In this document: piece after piece, positions 8,422 through 15,780 of the stretch
Numbering within the stretch: position 1 is the first letter of the stretch
Layout of the letters: each line of letters opens with the position of its first letter
From: Oscillospiraceae bacterium
Lineage (GTDB): Bacteria > Bacillota > Clostridia > Oscillospirales > Oscillospiraceae
Reading direction: 5' to 3'
Length of the DNA stretch: 64,000 nucleotides
Assembly: GCA_017622995.1 (NCBI GenBank)
Contig: JAGAQA010000058.1
Span: 1-64,000 of the forward strand
Position numbers and translations under genes: made by a program
Notes under the pieces: generated by a model
Seen by the model: only the letters and a program-made list of their open reading frames with translations
The model's database searches: none
What the model was told of the DNA's origin: nothing

Positions 8422-9690
8422 TCAGCACTCCTTTATTACATAGTCCCGCAGACGGCCGTAGAGGATGTCGTCAAGAACCGCGTCGATTTCGATTCCCTGG
8501 CCGGTGTAGTCCACACTGTATACCTTGGCGCCGCTGTGAAGGGTATCCACCTGGCCACCCATGGAATAGGGCAGCCGCAGCACCACATGGTGCCGCGCGT
8601 GGCCCAGGGTGGTTTCAATCAGCTTCAGCAGCTCCTGCATATTTACGCCCTTGGCGGCGGACACCGCGATGACATTTTCCCCCACCGGAATCTCCTCCCG
8701 GGAGACCAGGTCCGCCTTGTTGTAGCAGTAGATTACCGGCGTGCCGGGCTTTGACAGAGAGGAAATCAGCTTGTCCACCACGGCGATATGGTCCCCCCGG
8801 TTGGGGTCGGCGGAATCGATGACGTGGAGCAGCACATCGGCATATTCCAGCTCCTCCAGGGTTGCCCGGAAGGCGTCCACCAGATGATGGGGCAGCTTAC
8901 TGATAAAACCCACGGTATCGGAAAGAATCACATCCAGATTGTCCGAAACCTTCAGCTGACGGGACGTGGTATCCAGGGTATCAAAGAGCCGGTTGTTGGC
9001 GGGAATGCCCGCGCCGGTCAGCTGATTGAGCAGGGTGGATTTGCCCGCGTTGGTGTAGCCCACAATGGCCACCACCGGCACGGAATTCTTCATCCGGCGC
9101 TCCCGCTGGACCCCCCGGACCTGCCGCACCTGCTCCAGCTCCGCTTCCAGCCGGTTGATCCGTTCCCGGATGTGCCGCCGGTCGCTTTCCAGCTTGGTTT
9201 CGCCGGGGCCCCGGGTGCCGATGCCGCCGCCCTGGCGGGAAAGGCTCTGTCCCATGCCGGAGAGCCGGGGCAGCAGGTATTTATATTGGGCAAGCTCCAC
9301 CTGAAGCCGGCCCTCTCTGGTCTTGGCCCGCTGGGCAAAAATATCCATAATCAGGGCGCTGCGGTCCAGAACCGTCACGCCGATGATTTCTTCCAAGGCC
9401 CGGATATTTCCCGGGGAAAGCTCGTTGTCAAAGATCACCATGGTGGAAGCGGTGGCCTCCACCAGCATCCGCACCTCCTGGGCCTTGCCCTCGCCGATGA
9501 AGCTGTGAGAATCCGGGGTATGGCGGTTTTGCAGCATTTTCCCGGTGCAGAAGCCGCCGGCGGTTTCCAGCAATGCTTCCAGCTCCTCCAGGGATTCCTC
9601 GGTAGCCGTCTGCTCGGCGGTAAAGCAGTCGGCGTTGAGTCCAACCAAAACGGCCCGCTCCTGGGCGGCCTGATTCATCATTTCTTCCAT
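8422..9690 (-). CDS. hflX: Ribosome-associated GTPase HflX
   Basis: A GTPase that splits stalled or stressed 70S ribosomes. The N-terminal HflX domain includes the family marker GIGTRGPGETKLE, followed by a coiled-coil RRHIRERINRLEAELEQV. The G domain has G1 GYTNAGKSTLL, G3 DTVGF and G4 NKAD. I use the ATG at 9690, four bases after GGAGGG; an upstream in-frame ATG at 9726 lies inside the promoter and cannot be used. The protein is 422 residues. A promoter and the rpmE terminator lie just upstream, so hflX-yigZ is its own unit. Confidence 0.95.
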   Translation of the reverse strand: MEEMMNQAAQERAVLVGLNADCFTAEQTATEESLEELEALLETAGGFCTGKMLQNRHTPDSHSFIGEGKAQEVRMLVEATASTMVIFDNELSPGNIRALEEIIGVTVLDRSALIMDIFAQRAKTREGRLQVELAQYKYLLPRLSGMGQSLSRQGGGIGTRGPGETKLESDRRHIRERINRLEAELEQVRQVRGVQRERRMKNSVPVVAIVGYTNAGKSTLLNQLTGAGIPANNRLFDTLDTTSRQLKVSDNLDVILSDTVGFISKLPHHLVDAFRATLEELEYADVLLHVIDSADPNRGDHIAVVDKLISSLSKPGTPVIYCYNKADLVSREEIPVGENVIAVSAAKGVNMQELLKLIETTLGHARHHVVLRLPYSMGGQVDTLHSGAKVYSVDYTGQGIEIDAVLDDILYGRLRDYVIKEC

Positions 9691-9714
9691 AATACCCTCC
9701 CATGCTTTGACAAT

Positions 9715-9744
9715 AGTATACCACACACGCCGCGTTCAGAGCAA
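9715..9744 (-). promoter_or_regulatory. Promoter of hflX
   Basis: Minus-strand TTGCTC, an 18-base spacer and TATACT, placed right after the rpmE terminator and 25 bases before the hflX start. Confidence 0.65.
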
Positions 9745-9781
9745 CAAAAAAATACCCGCACTACGAAAACCGTAGTGCGGG
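9745..9781 (-). terminator. Rho-independent terminator of rpmE
   Basis: An 11-bp perfect stem CCCGCACTACG / CGTAGTGCGGG with a 5-base loop, followed on the minus strand by TATTTTTTT, 14 bases after the rpmE stop. Confidence 0.92.
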
Positions 9782-9795
9782 TAATGAAAGCAATC

Positions 9796-9996
9796 TTACT
9801 TCAGGCCGAAACGCTTGTTGAAGCGATCAACGCGTCCACCGGTGTCAACCAGCTTCTGCTTGCCGGTATAGAAAGGGTGGCACTTGGAGCAGATCTCAAC
9901 GCGAATGTCCTTCTTGGTAGAACCGGTCGCGATAACGTTACCACATGCACAGCGGATGGTGGTCTGTTCGTAGTTAGGATGGATACCTTCCTTCAT
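9796..9996 (-). CDS. rpmE: 50S ribosomal protein L31, zinc-binding type
   Basis: 66 residues starting MKEGIHPNY. It keeps the four-cysteine zinc set Cys16, Cys18, Cys36 and Cys39, which marks the C+ form rather than the zinc-free paralogue. The frame is open further upstream, but AGAGGTG precedes the ATG at 9996. It is a single-gene unit with its own promoter and terminator. Confidence 0.97.
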   Translation of the reverse strand: MKEGIHPNYEQTTIRCACGNVIATGSTKKDIRVEICSKCHPFYTGKQKLVDTGGRVDRFNKRFGLK

Positions 9997-10024
9997 TTCT
10001 TTCACCTCTTTCTTATCAGTTAAA

Positions 10025-10038
10025 GGGCATACTTGCCC
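10025..10038 (-). promoter_or_regulatory. Hairpin in the rpmE leader
   Basis: The 60-base leader contains GGGCA-AGTA-TGCCC (minus strand), extendable by weaker pairs. Ribosomal-protein leaders upstream of L31 are known in several phyla, so this may be an autoregulatory site. No match to a defined leader family can be claimed from reading alone. Confidence 0.4.
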
Positions 10039-10062
10039 CTGGCAATCTTGAATCGCCTGAAT

Positions 10063-10091
10063 ATAATAGCACAGCGATCCCGAAAATGCAA
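10063..10091 (-). promoter_or_regulatory. Promoter of rpmE
   Basis: Minus-strand TTGCAT, 17 bases, TATTAT, with the start codon about 60 bases downstream of the expected transcription start. Confidence 0.75.
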
Positions 10092-10126
10092 GCATTATTT
10101 TCGTTTTTCCAAAAAATCTTTTCGGC

Positions 10127-11350
10127 TCAGAATGCCCAGTTCCCGGCTCTGAAAATGGGCTTTACGCTGCCGTCGGCGCAGAGGGCATCGATGTTCATGG
10201 TGTCACAGCCGATCATAAAATCCTCATGGATCATGGAGTCGTTGATGCCCAGCTCCCGGCACTCCTCCAAAGTTCTGTTCTGGAAATCCGCGATGCTGTC
10301 GGGGAAGCCCATGCCCAGCGCCAGGTGGCAGGCAGCATTCTCGTCAAACAGGGTGTTGTAGAACAGCAGGCCGCTTTCGGCAATGGGGCTGTGCTGGGGC
10401 ACCAGGGCGCACTCCCCCAGGTAGGCAGCGCCCTCGTCCATGGAGATCATGGTCCTCAGCACCTCCTCGCCCTTGGCCGCGTGGACCTCCACGGCCCTGC
10501 CGCCTTCAAACCGGATGGAGAAATCCTCAATGAGAATCCCCCGGTAGCTCAGGGGCTTGGTGGCGTAGACAATGCCCTCGGCCTTGCCCCGCATGGGAGA
10601 GATGAAGCACTCCTCGGTGGGGATGTTGGGATTGAAGAAGACGCCGCCCAGGGTCGTTTCCCCGCCGCCGCAGAAGCGGCCCTCGGGGATCATGCCCACG
10701 GTGAGATCGGTGCCGTTTTCGGCGGTGTAGTGCAGGCTCCGAATATTCAGGCTGTTCAGGTAATCACAGCGCTGCTGCAGGTCCCGGTCGTGGTCTTCCC
10801 AGGCCTTCAGCGGGTCCTCCGTTACACGGGAGGCATCCAGAATGGCCTGCCACAGCTTTTCCACCGCTGTGGAGGTGCGCTCCCCGGGGAACACCTTTTT
10901 TGCCCAGGCCTTGCCGGGAACCGCGGCGATGCACCACTGCTGCCGGTTTTCCAGCTGGTCCTTATAGGGCTTGAGGACGGGATAGGACATCCGTCTGGCC
11001 TTGGAGAGTTTTTCCATATTGATGCCCTTCAGGCCGTCGGGGTCCTCGGAAATCAGGTGAATCCGGGCAGGCAGCACATCCACATAGTGCTGCTGACGGG
11101 CCTTCTCCCACTCCTCCACGGTGCCCAGAGTGGTCACACTGCGGAAGCGGGTGTGGAGCTTGGTCAGGGGCTGGTAGTTCCACTCCACGCAGACCTTTTT
11201 GGCCTTGGCCTTATAGGCCTCCTCCACCACCAGCTGTACAAATTCCGGCTGGTCCAGATCCGCGTAGATCAGGACCTCCTGGCCCTTTTGGACATTGACG
11301 CCGCTTCTGACGATCAGGCGGGCATATTCCCGCAGAACGGTTTTCTTCAT
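10127..11350 (-). CDS. Aminopeptidase, peptidase family M29
   Basis: 407 residues similar to the AmpS/PepS (thermophilic aminopeptidase) family, cytosolic metallo-aminopeptidases. Visible family features are the N-terminal [20 protein letters not shown], the metal-site region [14 protein letters not shown] near 275 and the C-terminal [10 protein letters not shown]. No signal peptide is seen. The ATG follows AAAGGAGC. It seems to be monocistronic: rpmE downstream has its own promoter and the upstream 340 bases are non-coding. Confidence 0.9.
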   Translation of the reverse strand: MKKTVLREYARLIVRSGVNVQKGQEVLIYADLDQPEFVQLVVEEAYKAKAKKVCVEWNYQPLTKLHTRFRSVTTLGTVEEWEKARQQHYVDVLPARIHLISEDPDGLKGINMEKLSKARRMSYPVLKPYKDQLENRQQWCIAAVPGKAWAKKVFPGERTSTAVEKLWQAILDASRVTEDPLKAWEDHDRDLQQRCDYLNSLNIRSLHYTAENGTDLTVGMIPEGRFCGGGETTLGGVFFNPNIPTEECFISPMRGKAEGIVYATKPLSYRGILIEDFSIRFEGGRAVEVHAAKGEEVLRTMISMDEGAAYLGECALVPQHSPIAESGLLFYNTLFDENAACHLALGMGFPDSIADFQNRTLEECRELGINDSMIHEDFMIGCDTMNIDALCADGSVKPIFRAGNWAF

Positions 11351-11393
11351 GGCAATTGCTCCTTTGTCCTGTTATGGTTTTTGTAATACTATG

Positions 11394-11423
11394 TTTCAAT
11401 TGAAAGTAGTCTTTCAATTGAAA
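11394..11423. repeat. Two copies of palindrome TTTCAATTGAAA
   Basis: Identical 12-bp perfect palindromes at 11394-11405 and 11412-11423 are separated by GTAGTC, giving an 18-base centre-to-centre spacing. They lie 44-73 bases upstream of the aminopeptidase start. A loose minus-strand promoter (TTGAAA, 18 bases, CATAGT) would run through them, so they could be an operator. This reading is inferential. Confidence 0.6.
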
Positions 11424-11550
11424 CGGCATCGCTGGATCGCGATGCCGAAGCTGTGATTTTTGGGAAGAAAAATCACAGCTTCCCGGCTCATTATGATTCT
11501 CTAATGAAAGTGGCCCCTCGCAAGCGATTGTCCACTTTCAAAAGAGAATC
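11424..11550. repeat. Three consecutive strong inverted repeats, no gene
   Basis: Within a 342-base non-coding gap there are three hairpins in a row. The first is 424-447 of this block (CGGCATCGC / GCGATGCCG, 9 bp). The second has a perfect 14-bp stem at 11448-11461 and 11468-11481. The third is a two-part stem, GATTCTCT with AGAGAATC (11495-11502 / 11543-11550) enclosing GAAAGTGG with CCACTTTC. None has a U-tract, so they are not ordinary terminators. They may be a folded RNA or a repeat cluster. Confidence 0.7.
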
Positions 11551-11589
11551 CGTATAATACTACCAAATATTTCCCAAAAGGTCAATATA

Positions 11590-11635
11590 CCTCTTTTGCC
11601 ATCCGGTTGTTGCCTCTTTTGCCATCCGGTTGTTG
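11590..11635. repeat. Exact 23-bp tandem duplication
   Basis: Positions 11590-11612 are repeated without change at 11613-11635. The second copy ends inside the -35 box of the promoter for the next operon, so the duplication places two identical sequences directly upstream of it. Confidence 0.95.
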
Positions 11636-11661
11636 CAATTCTGTCCAGATTCCGGTATAAT
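11633..11661 (+). promoter_or_regulatory. Promoter of the homocysteine methyltransferase operon
   Basis: TTGCAA, exactly 17 bases, TATAAT, with the start codon 31 bases after the -10 box. Confidence 0.78.
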
Positions 11662-11692
11662 GATTCCAAATCGTCAAAAGTGAGGGATCGCC

Positions 11693-12574
11693 ATGCTGAC
11701 AAAAGAGGAATTCCAGGAGGCCCTGGGGCAATCCGTCTGGCTGCTGGACGGCGCCACCGGTTCCTGGCTGAGGAAAATGGGTATGCCCAAGGACTGCTCC
11801 ACGGAAGAGTGGGTGCTGCGCAACCCGGAGGTATTGGTACAGCTTCAGCGGGGCTATGCCCAGGCAGGCAGCCGAATCATCTACGCCCCCACCTTTCAGG
11901 CCCAGCCCATTGCCCTGGATAGAATCGGCCTTAAAAATCACTGCGAGGCCATCAACGCCCAGCTCATTGCCCTGAGCCGTTCCGCTGCCCCCGGCTGCCT
12001 GATTGCCGGTGACATCGCCACCCTGGCCGCGTTCTGCGACAGCTGGGACCCGGACAGCTTTGATCTTCTGGTGGAAAACTACCGGGTTCAGATCCGGGGG
12101 CTCATAGACGGCGGCGCGGACCTGCTGGTGGGAGAAACCCTGCTCTACCCCCAGGAGGCGGAAGCCATTCTCACCGCCGCCCAGCTGGAGGGCGCCGGGG
12201 CGGTGATGCTCTCCTTCACCATGCAGTCCGGCGGGTATCTGTTCAACGGCCAGGACGCCGGGCCGCTGATGGCGCAGCTGGAGGACTGGGGCGCTGCCGC
12301 CGTGGGCTTTAACTGCGTGGCTGCCGACGAAATGACGCCGGGTCTTGTGAGCAAGCTCCGGCGGTTTACAAGGCTCCCCCTGATCTGCAAGCCCAACGCG
12401 GGCAATCCGGTGATCAATGACCAGGGTCAGGCGGAATATTCCCTGGAACCGGAACCCTTTGGGGACATTCTGTGTTCCTGCCGGGACAGCGGCGCCCAAC
12501 TGCTTGGAGGCTGCTGCGGCACGGAACCCCGCCATATTGCCGGGCTCCACAACAAACTGATGCCGAAAGGATGA
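11693..12574 (+). CDS. Homocysteine S-methyltransferase family protein
   Basis: A single-domain (293-residue) zinc-dependent methyltransferase, like the N-terminal Hcy domain of MetH, MmuM or BhmT. It begins LLDGATGSWL, has the zinc ligand Cys in GFNCVAA near residue 206 and the paired Cys in LGGCCGTEPRHI near 278. It should transfer a methyl group to homocysteine to make methionine; the methyl donor cannot be told from the sequence. It is first in an operon, nine bases before the membrane E2-like gene. GAGGG lies before the ATG. Confidence 0.88.
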   Translation: MLTKEEFQEALGQSVWLLDGATGSWLRKMGMPKDCSTEEWVLRNPEVLVQLQRGYAQAGSRIIYAPTFQAQPIALDRIGLKNHCEAINAQLIALSRSAAPGCLIAGDIATLAAFCDSWDPDSFDLLVENYRVQIRGLIDGGADLLVGETLLYPQEAEAILTAAQLEGAGAVMLSFTMQSGGYLFNGQDAGPLMAQLEDWGAAAVGFNCVAADEMTPGLVSKLRRFTRLPLICKPNAGNPVINDQGQAEYSLEPEPFGDILCSCRDSGAQLLGGCCGTEPRHIAGLHNKLMPKG

Positions 12575-12583
12575 CAAACCTTT

Positions 12584-13996
12584 ATGAAGAACACCATCCA
12601 CCTTTATGTCTCCCCAAAAAACGGATTCGCCTGGCTGATGACGGTGCTTCTGGCCGCCTCTGCCGTCACCCGGATTGTTCTCTATTATTCCATGCCCAAC
12701 CCCGGCAATGTATGGTGGAGTCTGGTTCTGCCGGTTGCCGCCACCCTGCTCTATATCCTGATTACCATGCTCCAGGGCCAGGAGCAGTTCTATAAGACGG
12801 CCATTCCCGTGTGGATGCTGGCGCTGTTCGCCGCCGTCTGGGCAAAGGACGGCCTGGGGGGCCGGGCCACCATCGCTCTGTTTTGGATTGCCCTGTTCTG
12901 CATTGCCTTTCTGTACACGGACATCACCTCCGGTATCCGTTTTCACCGGGTTTGGCTGCTGTTTCCCATTATGCTCACGCCCCTGGCTGCCATCTTCTAC
13001 TACAACCGTCAGGCCATTTTCGCAAAGGACTGGCCCGCTGCGCTGGCCCTGCTTCCCAACTCCCTGCTGTTTCTGGGCTGCACCCTGCTGATCTTTGCCA
13101 TCCGCATCCACCCCGCCGGGGAATACCACCCCACCTGGGGGGACCGGGTGGACGGCCGGCGCATCCGCTCCCTGAGCCCCACCTATACCATCATCCCCTA
13201 TATTATGGTAAACCGCAACGGCGCCGCCAACCTGTTCGAGGAGCATTTTGAAATCACCAACGCGGAGCGCTACATCCGCCAGAAGCGGCGGGAGGGGCTC
13301 ACGAACTTCGGTCTTGTCCATGTGTTCCTGGCCTGCTTCTGCCGGGGCATTGCCAAATATCCCGGCATCAATCGGTTTATCTCCGGTCAGCGGGTCTACT
13401 CCCGGGGCGAGGACATCCAGTTCTGCATGACCATCAAAAAGGATATGTCCACCGATGGGGAGGAAACCGAGATCAAGCTCCATCTGACCCCCCGGGATAC
13501 GGCAGACGATGTATACCGCAAGCTGAACCAGGCCGTGGAACAGGCAAAAAACAGCCCCGCCGACGCGGGTGTGGACAATGTGGCCTTTGTGCTGACCCTG
13601 CTTCCCGGGGTGTTCCTCAAGTTCTGCGTTTGGCTGCTGAAAACCCTGGATTACTTCGGTCTGATCCCCAAGGCCCTGCTGGAAGTCAGCCCCTTCCACG
13701 GCAGCATTTACTTTACCTCCATGGGCTCTCTGGGGATCCCTCCGGTGTATCACCACCTGTACGACTTCGGCAACCTTCCCGTCTTCGGCGCCTTCGGCTG
13801 CAAGCGCAAGGCCTATGAGCTCCAGGAGGACGGCACCGCGGTAGAGCGGAAATATGTGGATTTCCGGTTCACCGTGGACGAGCGGATTGTAGACGGCTTC
13901 TATTACGCTTCCTTCCTCAAGTATTTCAGGCGGATGCTCCGGCACCCCGAGGTGCTGGACAATCCTCCGGAAGCAATTGTAAAGGACATTGTGTGA
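12584..13996 (+). CDS. Membrane-anchored E2/CAT-fold acyltransferase-like protein with altered active site
   Basis: 470 residues in two parts. About 1-180 has five or six hydrophobic membrane segments. About 190-465 resembles the catalytic domain of 2-oxoacid dehydrogenase E2 and chloramphenicol acetyltransferase, with PYIMVNRNGAANLFEE, a KRREGLTNFGLVHVFLACF helix and FTVDERIVDGFYYASFL near the end. In E2 the last motif is DHRxxDG, with His and Asp catalytic; here residue 433 is Glu (codon 13880-13882, GAG) while Asp437-Gly438 remain. No lipoyl domain is present. The assignment rests on motif reading. It may be a non-catalytic scaffold or use other chemistry. It overlaps birA by four bases. 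Confidence 0.65.
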   Translation: MKNTIHLYVSPKNGFAWLMTVLLAASAVTRIVLYYSMPNPGNVWWSLVLPVAATLLYILITMLQGQEQFYKTAIPVWMLALFAAVWAKDGLGGRATIALFWIALFCIAFLYTDITSGIRFHRVWLLFPIMLTPLAAIFYYNRQAIFAKDWPAALALLPNSLLFLGCTLLIFAIRIHPAGEYHPTWGDRVDGRRIRSLSPTYTIIPYIMVNRNGAANLFEEHFEITNAERYIRQKRREGLTNFGLVHVFLACFCRGIAKYPGINRFISGQRVYSRGEDIQFCMTIKKDMSTDGEETEIKLHLTPRDTADDVYRKLNQAVEQAKNSPADAGVDNVAFVLTLLPGVFLKFCVWLLKTLDYFGLIPKALLEVSPFHGSIYFTSMGSLGIPPVYHHLYDFGNLPVFGAFGCKRKAYELQEDGTAVERKYVDFRFTVDERIVDGFYYASFLKYFRRMLRHPEVLDNPPEAIVKDIV

Positions 13997-14799
13997 CCAT
14001 GCTTGACCGGATTCTTGCCGCCCTGCCCCGGGACTATCCCTGGCAGGCAGGCATTCAATACTTTGATTCCATCGATTCCACCAATACATACCTGAAAAAG
14101 CAGGCTGCTCTGGGCGCTCCCCATGGTACGGCGGCCATTGCCGACTGCCAGACTCTGGGCCGGGGGCGGCTGGGGCGCAGCTTCCAGTCCCCCAGCGGCT
14201 GCGGCATCTACCTGAGTGTGCTCCTGCGGCCCAACTGCCCACCCCAGGACCTGATGCACCTGACCTGCGCCGCGGCGGAGGCCATGTGTGACGCGGTGGA
14301 AAAGGCGGTGGGCCTGCGGCCCGGCATCAAGTGGACCAACGATCTGGTTGTGGGGAACCGGAAAATTGCCGGGATTCTCACCGAAAACGGGCTGAATGCC
14401 CAGGGGCTGGTGGACTACGCCGTCATCGGCACGGGTATCAACTGCTGCCAGCAGCCGGAGGATTTTCCCGCGGAGCTCCGCTCCACTGCCGGTTCCCTTT
14501 CCATGGCACTGGGCCGCAGTGTGGACCGGCCGGAGCTGGCCGCCCAGATGCTTGCCGCCCTGGCCCGGATGGACGATGCCCTTTTCACCGGAAAGGAGCG
14601 GATGCTCTCCCGCTACAGGCAGGACTGCATCACCCTGGGAAAGGAAATATCTCTGGTTCGCGGCACAGAAATCCGCCACGGCACCGCCCTGGACATTGGC
14701 CCCCAGGGGGATCTCATTGTCCGGTTCTCGGACACCGGTGAAGTGGCGCCGGTATCCTCCGGTGAAGTCAGCGTCCGTGGCCTGTACGGCTATGTGTGA
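13993..14799 (+). CDS. birA: Biotin--[acetyl-CoA-carboxylase] ligase, no DNA-binding domain
   Basis: 268 residues of the BirA class. It has the biotin/ATP site GRGRLGRSFQSPSG near 50-63, KWTNDLVVG near 113 and GTGINC near 143, plus a small C-terminal domain. The N-terminal winged helix that makes BirA a repressor is absent, so this is a pure ligase. The GTG at 13993 is six bases after AAGGA and overlaps the previous stop as GTGA; an ATG two codons later is possible. Pairing with an E2-like protein is notable because biotin and lipoate are both swinging-arm cofactors. Confidence 0.92.
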   Translation: MTMLDRILAALPRDYPWQAGIQYFDSIDSTNTYLKKQAALGAPHGTAAIADCQTLGRGRLGRSFQSPSGCGIYLSVLLRPNCPPQDLMHLTCAAAEAMCDAVEKAVGLRPGIKWTNDLVVGNRKIAGILTENGLNAQGLVDYAVIGTGINCCQQPEDFPAELRSTAGSLSMALGRSVDRPELAAQMLAALARMDDALFTGKERMLSRYRQDCITLGKEISLVRGTEIRHGTALDIGPQGDLIVRFSDTGEVAPVSSGEVSVRGLYGYV

Positions 14800-14820
14800 T
14801 GCTGCCCCAATAACACAATA

Positions 14821-14869
14821 AACCTGCCGGTATAAACAGTTTTCGTTTATACCGGCAGGTTTTCTTTTT
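14821..14869 (+). terminator. Rho-independent terminator after birA
   Basis: A 17-bp perfect stem beginning AACCTGCCGG (14821-14837 / 14845-14861) with a 7-base loop, followed by TTTCTTTTT. It separates birA from the convergent gene. Confidence 0.93.
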
Positions 14870-14886
14870 GCGTTCCAGGTTTCGGG

Positions 14887-15324
14887 TTATGGCCGCAGAG
14901 ACTTGATTTCCGTAACCCGTTCCGCCTGAACCTTTCCCTTGGAATCCCGGACCACCACCTGGACCGACACAACGTCCGTCCCGTTTGGGGTCAGGGTCAG
15001 CTCCACGGTCAGGCCGTTGGGATAGGCTTTGGAGGGCAGCAGCTTCTCCGGTTTCAGGGTAGAATCCTTTGCCAGAGCCGCGTCACTGTAGCTCAGAGAT
15101 ACCTGACCGTCCTCCACCACAAACTTCCGGTTGGCGATGTTCCGGCTGGTAAAGATCAGCCCTTCTTCCTCCCAGGTATAGTCGCTGCCGAAGCGCAGCT
15201 CGTCACAGACCAGATCTCCCACGGTTCCGCAGAGCACATGGGCCTCCGAATTGGTGATGGAGCTGGCGTAATTCTGTACCGCCAGGTGAATACCCACATT
15301 CACCATTGCGGAAACCAGCAGCAA
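14887..15324 (-). pseudogene. Pilin-like or anchored hypothetical protein, apparently 5'-disrupted
   Basis: About 145 residues, not recognised. It has an N-terminal hydrophobic helix (LLLVSAMVNVGIHLAV) and a soluble part with extended strands, the look of a minor pilin or single-pass secreted protein. No good start exists: the frame opens at TTG 15324 with no Shine-Dalgarno. Upstream in the same frame a TAA at 15342-15340 interrupts a stretch that would read NKRKNGNWRLK, stop, YTIVILLLV, which is a basic leader followed by the membrane helix. This suggests a nonsense mutation, readthrough, or a start I cannot see. Confidence 0.5.
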
Positions 15325-15399
15325 AATGACGATGGTATATTATTTCAACCGCCAATTCCCATTTTTTCGTTTATTATGCTGAATAAGGGACGAACAGGT

Positions 15400-15437
15400 A
15401 AAAAAATCCGCCCCGGAAGAAAACTCTTCCGGGGCGG
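15400..15437 (-). terminator. Rho-independent terminator of rpsU
   Basis: Stem CCGCCCCGGAAGA / TCTTCCGGGGCGG with a short AAAC loop, followed on the minus strand by ATTTTTTT, 25 bases after the rpsU stop. Confidence 0.93.
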
Positions 15438-15461
15438 CCATCGCACTAGTCAAGAGGGATA

Positions 15462-15644
15462 TTAGTAGTACTTTCTCTTGTTCTTACGGGCAGCTTCAGA
15501 CTTCTGCTTACGCTTCAGGCTGGGGCTGACATAATGCTCGCGCTTCTTAACCTCGGCGATAACGCCCTCCTTGGCACAGCTGCGCTTAAAACGACGCAGA
15601 GCGCTCTCCAGAGACTCGTTTTCCTTTACGCGAATTTCAGACAT
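15462..15644 (-). CDS. rpsU: 30S ribosomal protein S21
   Basis: 60 residues, [21 protein letters not shown] followed by a basic tail ending KNKRKYY, as in Firmicutes S21. GGAGGGAGGG precedes the ATG at 15644; the longer open frame upstream overlaps the leader and is not used. In many Firmicutes rpsU heads the dnaG-rpoD operon. Here it is a separate monocistronic unit about 9 kb away. Confidence 0.96.
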   Translation of the reverse strand: MSEIRVKENESLESALRRFKRSCAKEGVIAEVKKREHYVSPSLKRKQKSEAARKNKRKYY

Positions 15645-15709
15645 GGTTTTCCCTCCCTCCGATGCATCCGGCTCTATCCAGGATGCTTTCAGGGCCATAC
15701 GGCTAGATT

Positions 15710-15738
15710 ATTATACGGTGAGAAGTGCAGATTGTCAA
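15710..15738 (-). promoter_or_regulatory. Promoter of rpsU
   Basis: Perfect consensus on the minus strand: TTGACA, 17 bases, TATAAT. The expected leader is about 60 bases. Confidence 0.88.
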
Positions 15739-15780
15739 GAAATAATTCTTTATTTTTCAAAAAATTTCAAAAAAGCCGGA

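Noticed and set aside
11551..11560. Extra TATAAT as a second promoter for the methyltransferase operon
   Set aside because: The only upstream -35 candidate (TTGTCC) is at 19 bases and weak, while a 17-base promoter lies closer to the gene.
11582..14242. 886-residue minus-strand open frame, antisense to the methyltransferase operon
   Set aside because: It is the complement of well-supported genes, has a low-complexity Gly/Gln/His-rich product typical of GC-rich antisense frames, and no ribosome binding site.
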